In this document: positions 17,279-26,148 of the stretch, piece by piece
Numbering within the stretch: the first letter of the stretch is position 1
How the letters are laid out: each line of letters starts with the position of its first letter
NCBI GenBank assembly: GCA_021802115.1
Contig: JAKABA010000001.1
Location: 62,001-126,000, forward strand
Direction of reading: 5' to 3'
DNA from: a bacterium
GTDB taxonomy: Bacteria > Chloroflexota > Dormibacteria > UBA8260 > Bog-877
DNA: 64,000 nt
Program-made: the position numbers and the translations under genes
The notes under the pieces: model-generated
Databases searched by the model: none
What the model was told of the DNA's origin: nothing
Seen by the model: only the letters and a program-made list of their open reading frames with translations

Positions 17279-18268
17279 ATGGCCGAGATCACCTATGTCG
17301 AGGCCATCCGCTCGGCGATGGAGCAGGAGATGCGGCGGGACGACCGGGTCCTGCTGATGGGGGAGGACGTTGGTCCCAAGGGCGGAGTCTTTGGAGCTAC
17401 CGCCGGGTTGTTCGCGGAGTTCGGCGAGGAGCGGGTTATCGACAGCCCGCTGGCGGAGGCGGCGATAGTCGGAGTCGCCATCGGCTGCGCCCTGGCGGGC
17501 CTTCGCCCGGTGGCCGAGATCCAGTTCCTCGACTTCATCCCACCGGCGATGGACCAGATAATCAGTGAGGCGGCCAAGATCCGGTACCGCTCCAACAACG
17601 ACTGGAGCTGCCCCTTGGTGATCCGGGCGCCCTGCGGTGGTGGGGTCCACGTCCACGGCGCCCTCTACCACTCCCAGAGCCTGGAGGCCCTCTTCGCGCA
17701 CGTGCCCGGGCTCAAGGTGGTGATCCCCTCGACCCCCAGTGATGCCAAGGGGCTGTTGCTGGCGGCGATCCGCGACCCCGATCCGGTTTGCTTCTTTGAG
17801 CACAAGGCGCTCTACCGCTCGCTCCGAGAGGAGGTCCCGGAGGAGGAGTATCTGGTCCCGATCGGCAAGGGCCGGGTCGCCAGGGAGGGCCGGGATCTCA
17901 CCTGCATAACCTACGGGGCCACCGTACATGAGGTGCTGGCCGCGGCGGAGCGGCTGGCCCAGGATGGCATCCAGGTGGAGGTGGTCGACCTGCGCACGGT
18001 CCGGCCCCTCGATCGAGAGCTGGTCGTCAGCAGCGCCCGCAAGACCGGCAAGGTCCTGGTCGCCCACGAGGCGAACCTGGCGGTTGGGGTCGGCGCTGAA
18101 GTGGCCGCCATCGTGGCCGAGGAGTGCTTCCGGCAGATGGATGGACCCGTCATGAGGATCGGCGGCCCGGAGATTCCCGCCATCCCGTTCGCTGAATCCC
18201 TGGCCGAGGTCTACTGCCTTGGCCCCGACAAGATCGAGGCAAAGCTCCGCGAGCTGGCCGCCTACTGA
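17279..18268 (+). CDS. bkdB: Branched-chain 2-oxoacid dehydrogenase E1 component, beta subunit
   Basis: A 329-residue E1 beta subunit beginning MAEITYVEAIRSAMEQEMRRD, the classic N-terminus. MGEDVGPKGGVF and IDSPLAEAAIVGVAIG are the conserved blocks that form the ThDP site with the alpha subunit. C-terminal transketolase-like domain motifs VEVVDLRTVRPLD and VAHEANLAVGVGAE are present. ATG at 17279 is two bases after the bkdA stop. It assembles as an alpha2-beta2 E1. Confidence 0.93.
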   Translation: MAEITYVEAIRSAMEQEMRRDDRVLLMGEDVGPKGGVFGATAGLFAEFGEERVIDSPLAEAAIVGVAIGCALAGLRPVAEIQFLDFIPPAMDQIISEAAKIRYRSNNDWSCPLVIRAPCGGGVHVHGALYHSQSLEALFAHVPGLKVVIPSTPSDAKGLLLAAIRDPDPVCFFEHKALYRSLREEVPEEEYLVPIGKGRVAREGRDLTCITYGATVHEVLAAAERLAQDGIQVEVVDLRTVRPLDRELVVSSARKTGKVLVAHEANLAVGVGAEVAAIVAEECFRQMDGPVMRIGGPEIPAIPFAESLAEVYCLGPDKIEAKLRELAAY

Positions 18269-18295
18269 GCAAGCCAAGGCAGGGGAAGTAAGAGC

Positions 18296-19624
18296 ATGTC
18301 GATCACGGTCAAGATGCCCCAGCTGGGGGAGTCGGTGACGGATGGCACCATCGGGACCTGGCTGGTGAAGCCCGGGCAGCAGGTCAGCAAATACGATTCC
18401 CTGGTCGAGGTGATCACCGACAAGGTGACGGCCGAGGTGCCGTCCCCGGCCGCGGGCACGGTGGGGCAGATTCTGGCCGGGGAGGGGGAGCGCCTCACCG
18501 TCGGGCAGCCGATCTGTACCCTCGAGGGAGCCGACGAGGACGCTCAGGCGCTCGAGCCGGGCTTGCCCGCAGGCGCCGAAGAGGCGCCGCTTCCGGTCGT
18601 CTCCCCCGCGGTGGGTGGAGCTCCGCCTCCGGACGCTCCAGATTTCGGGACCGCCGCGTCTGCCCCGCCGACCACAGTGGCACCAGCTCGCCCCGAGGTC
18701 GCCGGGACCCCTGGCGAGGCAGCGCCCGTTGGGTTCATAAGTCCGGCGGTGCGGACACTCGCCGCCGAGCACGGTGTCGATCTGGCCCAGGTGTCAGGGA
18801 CCGGGTTCCAGGGTCGGATCACCAAGCGCGACGTGATGATGTTTCTTGAGGGCGGGGAGCGGTCCCAGCCCCCAGGCGCGCTGGCCAGCGCGCCGTCGGA
18901 GGGGACCCCAGGGAAGCCACCGGCCGGCCCTGGAGAGCGCGTCACCCTCTCCCCGATGCGGCGGGCGATCGCCGAGCACATGGTCCGCAGCATCCAGACC
19001 GCGCCGCACGCCTGGACCATGGTGGAGGTCGACATGAGCGGGGTGGCTGCGGCTCGGGCGGCCCACCGAGCCCAGTTCCGCCAGACGACAGGGGTGGAGC
19101 TGACCTTCATGCCCTACGCGATGCAGGCCACCTGCCGGGCGCTGCGGGCGGTGCCATCGATGAACGCGTTCCTGGACGGGGACTCGATCGTGCTGCAGCG
19201 AGATATCAACCTGGGGCTGGCGGTCAGCGTACCCGACGGGCTCATCGTCCCGGTGGTGCGGGGCGCGGACCGGTACAGCTTGGCCGGGCTGGCGCAGGCG
19301 GCAGCGGCGCTGATCGCACGGGCCAGGGCCGGCAAGGCTCGCCTGGAGGATGTCGAGGGGGGCACCTTCACGCTCAATAACGCCGGCGCTCTGGGGACAA
19401 TCATGTCCCAGGCGATAATCAACCAGCCCCAGGCTGGGATCCTGGTCATGGACGCGGTGATCAAGCGCGCGGTCGTGGTCGGCGACGCGATCGCGATTCG
19501 GCCGATGGCCAATCTCTGTCTCAGCTTCGACCACCGCATCAACGACGGGGCGGCAGCGGCCAAGCTGCTGGCCACGGTCAAGGGCTGGCTGGAGGGTGTG
19601 ACAGCGGACACCCCACTCTACTGA
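18296..19624 (+). CDS. bkdC: Dihydrolipoamide acyltransferase (E2) of the 2-oxoacid dehydrogenase
   Basis: A 442-residue E2. Residues 1-77 form one lipoyl domain with the lipoylated Lys in EVITDKVTAEVPSP (about residue 43). A long Ala/Pro linker follows, then a peripheral-subunit-binding domain (ISPAVRTLAAEHGVDLAQVSGTG, FQGRITKRDVM, ~residues 145-182). The ~230-residue catalytic domain ends with the active-site motif FDHRINDG. It starts at ATG 18296 after a purine-rich stretch. The lipoate needed for Lys modification is presumably supplied by the neighbouring lipA and lipB genes. Confidence 0.93.
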   Translation: MSITVKMPQLGESVTDGTIGTWLVKPGQQVSKYDSLVEVITDKVTAEVPSPAAGTVGQILAGEGERLTVGQPICTLEGADEDAQALEPGLPAGAEEAPLPVVSPAVGGAPPPDAPDFGTAASAPPTTVAPARPEVAGTPGEAAPVGFISPAVRTLAAEHGVDLAQVSGTGFQGRITKRDVMMFLEGGERSQPPGALASAPSEGTPGKPPAGPGERVTLSPMRRAIAEHMVRSIQTAPHAWTMVEVDMSGVAAARAAHRAQFRQTTGVELTFMPYAMQATCRALRAVPSMNAFLDGDSIVLQRDINLGLAVSVPDGLIVPVVRGADRYSLAGLAQAAAALIARARAGKARLEDVEGGTFTLNNAGALGTIMSQAIINQPQAGILVMDAVIKRAVVVGDAIAIRPMANLCLSFDHRINDGAAAAKLLATVKGWLEGVTADTPLY

Positions 19625-19939
19625 CCCAGAGTCGACGGTAACCTGAAAGAGCGGATCGCCTGCGGCCCGCTTGCCCGGGCCCTGGCGCTGGCTCACGCTG
19701 CGTTTGTCGGTGCCGAACCGCCGAGCCAGCTCTGAGTTTTGCCCGGGTCCGGTGCCCCCGGCCGTTGACTCGCTCCCTTGAGAGCCCTCGTCTCGCGGAC
19801 ACCGGTTGAGGACTACGATTGGAGGGTGAAGAACGCACCCAGCTCCTCCCCCAGCGCGCCCCCGATCGACCTGCCCGTAGTGCCCGACCGGCGCCCGACT
19901 GTCATACCTGGCCGTGGACCGATCGGGGACGGCAGACCG

Positions 19940-20839
19940 ATGTGGCAGCAGCTGATGCCGGCAGGGGTGGACCGCCGGCCACCCTGGCTCACGGTGAAGA
20001 TGCCCCAGGGAGGGAGGTACTCTCAGCTCGACCAGTTGATGCGGGGCAAGCGGCTGCACACCGTGTGCGAGGAGGCGCGCTGCCCCAACATCGGCGAGTG
20101 CTGGAGCTACGGCACCGCCACCTTCATGATTCTGGGCGACACCTGCACCAGGGCCTGTGCCTTCTGCGCGGTCAAGTCGGGGCGGCCCACCGGGCTGGAT
20201 CTCGACGAGCCCCAGCGAGTGGCGGACGCAGTACAGGCGATGGGAATCCGCCACGCGGTGATCACGTCCGTCGACCGGGACGACTTGCGAGATGGCGGAG
20301 CGGCCATCTTCGCGGCCACCATCTCGGCCATCCACCGTCAGGTCACCAGCTGTCAGGTGGAGGTTTTGACGCCTGACTTTCAGGGGGTGGAGAGCAGCCT
20401 GCGCACCGTGATGGAGTCCTCGCCGGAGGTCTTCAACCACAACATAGAGACCGTGCCGCGGCTGTTCCCCAGGGTGCGGCCGAAGTCCCTCTACCAGCGT
20501 TCCCTTGGGGTTCTCAGGCTGGCTTCCCAGATGGGAGACCGCGCCAAGACCAAGTCGGGCCTGATGGTGGGTCTTGGGGAGAGTATGGACGAGGTCAAGC
20601 AGGTGCTGGTCGACCTGAGGGAGCAGGGAGTCCAGTTGGTCACAGTTGGGCAGTACCTCCGGCCCTCCCTCAAGCACATCCGTTGTGAGCGCTTCTGGCA
20701 CCCCGAGGAGTTCGCTGAGATTCGGGAGTTTGGCAATTCCCTGGGCTTCTCCCACATCGAGTCGGGCCCGTTGGTTCGCAGCTCATACCATGCGCACGAG
20801 CAGGCGGCGGCAGGTGCGGCCGCATCTGCTCCGCGGTAG
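19940..20839 (+). CDS. lipA: Lipoyl synthase
   Basis: A ~299-residue radical-SAM enzyme that inserts two sulfurs into protein-bound octanoate. The auxiliary-cluster cysteines are in CEEARCPNIGEC (C-x4-C-x5-C) and the SAM-cluster cysteines in CTRACAFC (C-x3-C-x2-C). SYGTATFMILGDTCT and NHNIETVPRL are family-typical. The first ATG of the frame is at 19940 (MWQQLMPAG), just before the conserved PPWL segment; upstream in-frame TTG 19778 and GTG 19826 would add a Pro-rich extension and are less likely. It is followed two bases later by lipB. Confidence 0.94.
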   Translation: MWQQLMPAGVDRRPPWLTVKMPQGGRYSQLDQLMRGKRLHTVCEEARCPNIGECWSYGTATFMILGDTCTRACAFCAVKSGRPTGLDLDEPQRVADAVQAMGIRHAVITSVDRDDLRDGGAAIFAATISAIHRQVTSCQVEVLTPDFQGVESSLRTVMESSPEVFNHNIETVPRLFPRVRPKSLYQRSLGVLRLASQMGDRAKTKSGLMVGLGESMDEVKQVLVDLREQGVQLVTVGQYLRPSLKHIRCERFWHPEEFAEIREFGNSLGFSHIESGPLVRSSYHAHEQAAAGAAASAPR

Positions 20840-20841
20840 CC

Positions 20842-21567
20842 TTGGCTGGCATCTGGCGGCCGCCGCTGAAGGTGGTGTGGTGCGGGACGGTGCCCTATCA
20901 GGTGGCCTGGGAGTGGCAGCGCACCCTGGCCGCGGCGCGGGCCCAAGGCGAGTTGGCGGAAGACCTGCTGCTGCTCCTGGAACACCCTGCGGTCTACACC
21001 ATGGGCCGGGCGGGAGAGTCGGCCCACCTTCGCGAAGGAGCGGACAGCCTGCGGGCCGCAGGAGCCGAGTATTTTGACGTCGACCGGGGCGGGTCGGTCA
21101 CCTTCCACGGACCTGGCCAGCTGGTCGGCTACCCCATTGTCAACCTCGAACGGCTGGGGATCGACGCGATCGCCTACCTGAGGGCGCTGGAGGATGCTCT
21201 GATCGACGCCTGCCAGCTGCGGGGGGTGGAGGCGTTTCGTGATCCCCCCTACACCGGGGTGTGGGCCGAGCCGGGGAAGTTGGCCGCGATCGGGGTGAAG
21301 TTGAGTGGCCGCAAGGTCACCTACCACGGCTTCGCCCTCAACGGGACGACTGACCTTTCCTTCTTCGACCGGATCGTGCCTTGTGGAATCGAGGGTCGCA
21401 CCGCCGCCTCACTCGAGCGGTGCGGCGCCAGTGGCGACTGCAGCCCGGCGGCGCTCGCAGAACTGGTGGCCCCCTTCGTGGCCCACGCACTCGGGCTCCG
21501 GCCCGAGGAGGGCCAGCTCTCGGATCTAGGCCGTCTCGGGGTCCTGCCGGCCTCGCGGCCCGCCTGA
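20842..21567 (+). CDS. lipB: Octanoyl-[ACP]:protein N-octanoyltransferase
   Basis: A 241-residue LipB that moves octanoate from acyl carrier protein to lipoyl domains, the step before LipA. The signature RGGSVTFHGPGQLVGYP and the catalytic Lys (AIGVKLSGRKVTYHG) and Cys (IVPCGIEGR) are present. The start is TTG at 20842, two bases after the lipA stop, consistent with coupling. The C-terminal ~25 residues are poorly conserved. lipA-lipB beside the bkd genes suggests local co-ordination of enzyme synthesis and cofactor attachment. Confidence 0.94.
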   Translation: MAGIWRPPLKVVWCGTVPYQVAWEWQRTLAAARAQGELAEDLLLLLEHPAVYTMGRAGESAHLREGADSLRAAGAEYFDVDRGGSVTFHGPGQLVGYPIVNLERLGIDAIAYLRALEDALIDACQLRGVEAFRDPPYTGVWAEPGKLAAIGVKLSGRKVTYHGFALNGTTDLSFFDRIVPCGIEGRTAASLERCGASGDCSPAALAELVAPFVAHALGLRPEEGQLSDLGRLGVLPASRPA

Positions 21568-21619
21568 TCTCCGGAGCCGACGCCCCGACCCCAGCGGGGA
21601 TATCCTTATCGACCAACAA

Positions 21620-21961
21620 GTGGTCACTCACAGGGAACCCGGACGTGGCGCCAAGGGGCTCACCTCCGCCCAGCTCAGCTGGGAGGGCGAGACCGGCCCG
21701 GTGCGGGCCGGCCGACGATCTCGGCTAGTTCAGTTGGACCGCGCCCTGGAGGTCCTGGAGGAATTGAACCTGCGCGGCGAGCCGACTGTGCCGGAGCCGG
21801 TGCGCCGCAGCCTGGAGAGCTTGGGCCTCGTGATCCTGCCCCGGGACAGTCCGACATCGGTACTGGAGAAGATCCTGATCGTGCAGGAGGTGTATCTTCT
21901 CCATCCAGCCCCATCCGAAGGCCGACGCTTGGTAACAAGGACGGATCGAGCATCCTCGTGA
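21620..21961 (+). CDS. Small hypothetical protein
   Basis: A 113-residue open frame starting at GTG 21620, ending just before tRNA-Val. Residues ~38-92 (LVQLDRALEVLEELN... to VLEKILIVQEVYLL) look like a genuine amphipathic, largely helical protein with a conserved-looking core. The N-terminus is Gly/Arg-rich and may not be translated. No family recognised, no signal peptide, no cysteines. It may be a short alpha-helical regulator; function unknown. Confidence 0.45.
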   Translation: MVTHREPGRGAKGLTSAQLSWEGETGPVRAGRRSRLVQLDRALEVLEELNLRGEPTVPEPVRRSLESLGLVILPRDSPTSVLEKILIVQEVYLLHPAPSEGRRLVTRTDRASS

Positions 21962-21962
21962 C

Positions 21963-22050
21963 CCAGGGGCGAATAGCTCAGCGGTAGAGCGCCTCGCTTA
22001 CACCGAGGAAGTCGCAGGTTCGAGCCCTGCTTCGCCCACTGCGCCCCTGG
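21963..22050 (+). repeat. 9-bp inverted repeat bracketing tRNA-Val
   Basis: CCAGGGGCG (21963-21971) is perfectly complementary to CGCCCCTGG (22042-22050). The left arm overlaps the first five bases of the acceptor stem, so the precursor could form a longer stem competing with, or coaxial to, the acceptor. Confidence 0.5.
21967..22038 (+). tRNA. tRNA-Val (anticodon TAC)
   Basis: A complete 72-nt cloverleaf: acceptor GGGCGAA/TTCGCCC, D arm GCTC/GAGC, anticodon stem CCTCG/CGAGG with loop CTTACAC (anticodon TAC, reading GUA), T arm GCAGG-TTCGAGC-CCTGC, and discriminator A at 22038. CCA is not encoded. Confidence 0.96.
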
Positions 22051-22219
22051 TCAGAGCCCCCGCTGGTCGGGGTAACGACGCTTTCCAAGGCTGGCGCCTC
22101 CCAGACGACCACATGGTCGGTCCGGTCCGCCAGATCCTGGCTGTGGTCGTGGCCGGCAACTCGCAAGAGAGCACGTGCCCTGCTGCGTTGCCAGATCTCG
22201 AGTACCATCCCGCCACGTG

Positions 22220-23614
22220 ATGGTCATGAAGTACCCAGGCGGGCGGGGCGGCAGCCGAATTGGCACCCGAATGGGGCGGGATTCATGGCGTGCGGTGGCG
22301 CTGGTGGCTCTGATCACGGCGTTGAAGCTGAACAATGGCTACTACGCACCGGCGGCGATGGCCTTCCTGTCTCTGGCCATAGTCGCCTTGTTTCTGGCCC
22401 GCCAGGCTTGCCCTCGTCCCTTGTCGCGCCTGGGCTGGGGCGTCTTGATTGCAGTTCTGTCGATTGAGAATGTCAGCTACGCGGCCAGCTTCCCTAATTC
22501 CTTCACCCCTGGCGTGGTCGCGGTCGTTTTCGGCGGCGTGCTGGCGATCATGCCGGTCCGCGCCCGCGTCCGCAGCCTGGCCTTGGGCGTGGCTGCCGTG
22601 GGGATGGTAGAGCTGACCACGGCGCACTGGCGGTGGGGGTTCTCACGGATTGACGTCTTCTACATCTTGCAGCGGGGGGCGACCCAGTTATTGCACGGGC
22701 GCAACCCCTATCTGGCTCGATACACAGCGGGCACTGGCCTGCATTTCACCTATGGCCCGGCCACCGCTATCTTGGCGGCGCCGGCCGCATGGTTGGGCGA
22801 TGCCCGGGTGATGAACCTGATTTGCTTCGCCGCCATAGTGGTTGCGGTTGGATTGCTCGCCCGGCGCGGGGGCGCAAGCGGCGCGACCTGGAGCGGCGTG
22901 GTTGCCACCACGATTGTCGTGCCCACCACTCCCTTGCTGATAACCGCGGCATGGACCGAGGTATACCCACTGGCTGCGATTTGCTGGTGGCTGGTGGTCA
23001 GATCGCGCCACCGAACCATCGGCATCGCGCTCCTGGCGATTGCCCTCGCTGCCAAGTTCACGGTCCTTCCCGCCATCGTGGTTCTCGCCTTGTGGTCAGT
23101 GAGTTTGCGTCGTGAGATCCTCTGGGCCGCGGCTACTTCCTTGGCTGTTTATATCCCCTTTGCGATTTGGACCGGCCCCGCATCCTTTGTCTACGACGTG
23201 GCGGGTGTGTTCGGACATCTCAACAACGATGTGGGATCATTGTCACTGAATGGTGCGGCCCAAGCCATCCTCCACGCAACGGTCCCCTTCTTCCTGAGTG
23301 GGGCGGCCGGGCTCCTGGTGCTCTCATGGGTGGGCCTGCACAAGCCGCGGGATGCGGCCGACCTGCTTGACGCGGCGGCGCTGGTGAGTCTGGTGGGGTT
23401 TTTTCTCGCCAAGTGGGCATTCTTCAACTACTACATAATTCCAGTCGTTCTGCTGCTGGTAGGGTTTGCCTTCGGGAGAGGGCTGTTTGGTCCTCCCCCC
23501 GACTGGCTTCTCCCCGACCCGCGTCGATGTTGGCTGGGCCACACATCGGTCGGCCGCAGTCAGGCGGCGAGGCTCAGTATCCGGCGACGTGACTCGGCCG
23601 AGGCCAGCGGGTGA
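22220..23614 (+). CDS. Polytopic membrane protein, DUF2029/GT-C-like
   Basis: A ~464-residue protein with about 11-12 hydrophobic segments. The first large external loop holds FSRIDVFYILQRGATQLLHGRNPYLARY followed by FTYGPATAIL, the Asp and G-x-NPY pattern of DUF2029/GT-C transferases. It lacks the paired loop cysteines of the proteins at 9295 and 11134. The C-terminal ~45 residues are hydrophilic. Start ATG 22220 or 22226. It probably transfers a polyprenyl-linked sugar; it is a distant paralogue of the other membrane transferases in this window. Confidence 0.65.
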   Translation: MVMKYPGGRGGSRIGTRMGRDSWRAVALVALITALKLNNGYYAPAAMAFLSLAIVALFLARQACPRPLSRLGWGVLIAVLSIENVSYAASFPNSFTPGVVAVVFGGVLAIMPVRARVRSLALGVAAVGMVELTTAHWRWGFSRIDVFYILQRGATQLLHGRNPYLARYTAGTGLHFTYGPATAILAAPAAWLGDARVMNLICFAAIVVAVGLLARRGGASGATWSGVVATTIVVPTTPLLITAAWTEVYPLAAICWWLVVRSRHRTIGIALLAIALAAKFTVLPAIVVLALWSVSLRREILWAAATSLAVYIPFAIWTGPASFVYDVAGVFGHLNNDVGSLSLNGAAQAILHATVPFFLSGAAGLLVLSWVGLHKPRDAADLLDAAALVSLVGFFLAKWAFFNYYIIPVVLLLVGFAFGRGLFGPPPDWLLPDPRRCWLGHTSVGRSQAARLSIRRRDSAEASG

Positions 23615-24198
23615 GAGCGCCGTCGCGAGGTCATCGACGCTCCTGTTCGCCAGAAACAAATGGCCTGCCCGCGCGGCAGGCCAAGACAGGCTCGCTTGAG
23701 GAAGCGCGCCCCGTTCGGAGCGGATAGGGCTGTCCGGACGCGGCGCCGGGTCGAAAGTGACCAGGTGGCCCCGGTGGTGGCGAGCCGTCGATGCTCCCGT
23801 GGTTGCCGCTGCTCGCCAGGCGCGGCAGCGCTATTGTTGCAGGACATCGCCGCAGATGTCAGTTTGTGTGGGCAAATAGGCCCCGCGCACAGGGTGGTGA
23901 TCTGGTCGTATGCATCGCTGCCCTCCAGCCGGCGGACGGTGGTGGCCCGAGCGTGCGCGTCGGCCCTACCGACCGGCCCGGGCGCCTGGTCGGCTTATGT
24001 TGGACAGCTGGAGCACATGGCTCGAGGCTCGACGAGGGCGCAAGAGGCCTGTGCCTCCCGTTGCGCCGCCGCCGCGAGCGGATGAGGCCGGCTGGTGGCG
24101 TTAGCGTGACGGTCCGGTCCCCACCGCCAGTCGGCTGCTTGCCAGGTCGCATACTTCGGGTAGCCTGTCGGGTGGCCAATATGGGGGTCAAGTCTTAG
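23615..24198. other. Intergenic region, no gene recognised
   Basis: 584 bases between two membrane-protein genes. Open frames are short, Arg/Pro/Ala-rich and mutually overlapping, with no ribosome binding site or domain. No RNA gene or terminator is seen. Confidence 0.45.
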
Positions 24199-25563
24199 TT
24201 GCCGTTGAGAGTGCGTACGCGTTCCAGGGGTCCGTCTGCTCTATCTGGCTCGTCCGGCCCGTCCGAGTCCGGTTTCTTGACCAGGGCGCTCAGGATCCTT
24301 TGGGCGCCACTGCTGCTCCTGACCGCAGTGCCATTGCTACTCACCGAGGCAGGCTCGTCGTCAATCCACGACATGGTGGGGGTGGCCAGTCTTGATGTCA
24401 TCTACCTTAGCCACGCTGCCTTTGGGCTCGTTCACGGGCGCACTCCATACCTTCCCAACTTCATGACCTATCCGGACCAGCACCTCACCTTCCTCTATCC
24501 GCCGCTTACCTTGCTTCTGTTGTTGCCCCCGGTGTTGGCGGGATCCCAGTATCCGATTGCCTTCTCAGTAGAGATCCTGATCCTGAGTCTGGCGGGATCG
24601 TGGGTGCTGGGAGCCACTACGCGACGCTTCGGGATCACGGCTCCTGTCGGCCTGGCGACCGCAGTCCTGTTGCTGGCGGCCGGGCCAGCACTGCTCACAA
24701 GAGTGGATGCCATCCAGGGGCTGCTGGTCGCGGGTGCGGCCATCGCCCTTGCGAGGCGCCGAACCATGTGGGCGGTGGCCCTCGTGACACTGGCCGTCTT
24801 GGTCAAGGAGACCGCGCTGCTCGCCGCAGTGCCCGTTGGCATGTGGTGCCTTTTCCCCGACCCTCGAGAGCCCCTGCCCCTCAGGAGCCGACTGCACCAA
24901 GTGGGCATTGGCTTGCTGCCTGCCTTACTGATCTTCGGATTGGTCGCGGCATGGTCCCATGGGGCGGAGGTGACCTCGGCCCTCGCAAGCGTTCATCGCG
25001 GACTTGAAATTGAGAGTGTGCCAGCCACCCTCGCGATCCTGTTACGGCATTTCTCGCAGGCGACGCCTTATCTTGGCCGCCTCGCCTCATGGCAGCTTAG
25101 GACCCCGCTGGCAGGGCTGCTGGCGGGGCTGTTCACCGCAGTCGGAGCCTTGGTGATCATCGTCGCGTCCGTCGCCTTCGCCCGGCAGCACCGCCAGCCC
25201 GCGACCGCGATCTCACTGTGCGTGGCGGTCGGCCTGTGCACCACCCCGGTATTCGCGCCCCAGTACCTACTGGGACTTCTACCCGTGCTCGTGGTGGCCG
25301 CTTGCCTGGAGTTCTCGGCCCAGCGGGGAGCCCTATTGATCGTTCTGGGCCTGTTGACTGCTGTACTGACCCAGGCTGAATTCCCCATCTTCTTCGACTC
25401 CGTAGTCAAGCTGCAGCCTCTCGGGGTCTCGCTTCTGCTCGCTCGCAACCTGCTCCTAGTGGCCACGGCAGTCCTGTTGACAAGGCCCACCGACACACTC
25501 TCCTCTATCGGCCCCGCTCCCGGGGCGCCTTCTCCCGCCGCTACCGCCCAGCTGGAGAGCTGA
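24199..25563 (+). CDS. Polytopic membrane protein, DUF2029/GT-C-like
   Basis: Up to 454 residues with about 11 hydrophobic segments. The diagnostic loop is VASLDVIYLSHAAFGLVHGRTPYLPNF followed by FLYPPLTLLLLLPPV, the Asp, G-x-x-PY and YPP pattern of DUF2029-type GT-C proteins. VDAIQGLLVAGAAIALARR and VLVKETALLAAVPV are also typical. The frame begins at TTG 24199 directly after a stop; GTG 24211 is an alternative. The gene ends 36 bases before the sigma factor gene. The substrate is unknown. Confidence 0.65.
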   Translation: MPLRVRTRSRGPSALSGSSGPSESGFLTRALRILWAPLLLLTAVPLLLTEAGSSSIHDMVGVASLDVIYLSHAAFGLVHGRTPYLPNFMTYPDQHLTFLYPPLTLLLLLPPVLAGSQYPIAFSVEILILSLAGSWVLGATTRRFGITAPVGLATAVLLLAAGPALLTRVDAIQGLLVAGAAIALARRRTMWAVALVTLAVLVKETALLAAVPVGMWCLFPDPREPLPLRSRLHQVGIGLLPALLIFGLVAAWSHGAEVTSALASVHRGLEIESVPATLAILLRHFSQATPYLGRLASWQLRTPLAGLLAGLFTAVGALVIIVASVAFARQHRQPATAISLCVAVGLCTTPVFAPQYLLGLLPVLVVAACLEFSAQRGALLIVLGLLTAVLTQAEFPIFFDSVVKLQPLGVSLLLARNLLLVATAVLLTRPTDTLSSIGPAPGAPSPAATAQLES

Positions 25564-25599
25564 CTGCGACGGATCCCGGGGCCGAAGCGTCGTACTGAC

Positions 25600-26148
25600 G
25601 TGAGCCTCACGCCAACGGCGGTCGCGGTCGACGACCTGGACCTGGCCAGGGAAGGGGACCGCGACGCGCTCGCGGTGCTGCTCATCCCCCTCTTGGACCC
25701 CGCCTATCGGCTGGCGATGGCGATCCTGCGCCGCCGGGAGGCGGCCGAGGACGCGGTCCAGGACGCCTGCTTCAAGGCGATCCGGGCGATCGGGAGGTTC
25801 GAGGGGGATCGGGAGAGGTTGCGGCCCTGGTTCCTGACCATCGTCGCCAACCAGTGCCGCTCCCACATCCGACTGCCGATCTGGAGATGGCTGTCGCTCT
25901 CGGAGACGGAGGTGGATCCCGGACGGTCGGTGGAGGACCAGGTCACTCGCGGCGCCGACCTGCGCCGGGAGCTGGGGCGGCTGGACCGGGAGCAGCGCCT
26001 GGTGCTGGCCCTCTTCTACCACCTGGACCTTCCCATGGAGGAGGTGGCCGCGGTCCTCGGGGTGTCGGTGAGCGCGGCCAGGTCCCGCCTGTACCGGGCG
26101 GTTGGAGCCCTGCGTGAGCGGCTGGGCGAGGCGGAGGAATTGCCATGA
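25600..26148 (+). CDS. ECF-type RNA polymerase sigma factor
   Basis: A 182-residue sigma-70 family protein with only regions 2 and 4. Region 2 (residues ~15-85) has EAAEDAVQDACFKAIRAIGRF. Region 4 (residues ~120-175) has LDREQRLVLALFYHLDLPMEEVAAVLGVSVSAARSRLYRA, a helix-turn-helix for the -35 element. It starts at GTG 25600; the stop overlaps the ATG of the next gene, which encodes its likely anti-sigma partner. It probably reports an envelope or surface-polymer signal. The target promoter cannot be derived from this window alone. Confidence 0.9.
   Translation: MSLTPTAVAVDDLDLAREGDRDALAVLLIPLLDPAYRLAMAILRRREAAEDAVQDACFKAIRAIGRFEGDRERLRPWFLTIVANQCRSHIRLPIWRWLSLSETEVDPGRSVEDQVTRGADLRRELGRLDREQRLVLALFYHLDLPMEEVAAVLGVSVSAARSRLYRAVGALRERLGEAEELP

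Noticed and set aside
17261..20755. Very long minus-strand frames (17261-18772, 18794-20755)
   Set aside because: They are antisense to the bkd and lip genes, which have clear motifs; the opposite translations are His/Arg/Gly-rich with no domain.
23660..24198. Overlapping plus-strand frames between the two membrane genes
   Set aside because: Compositionally biased, no start signal or domain; two frames are open at once, as expected from high GC.
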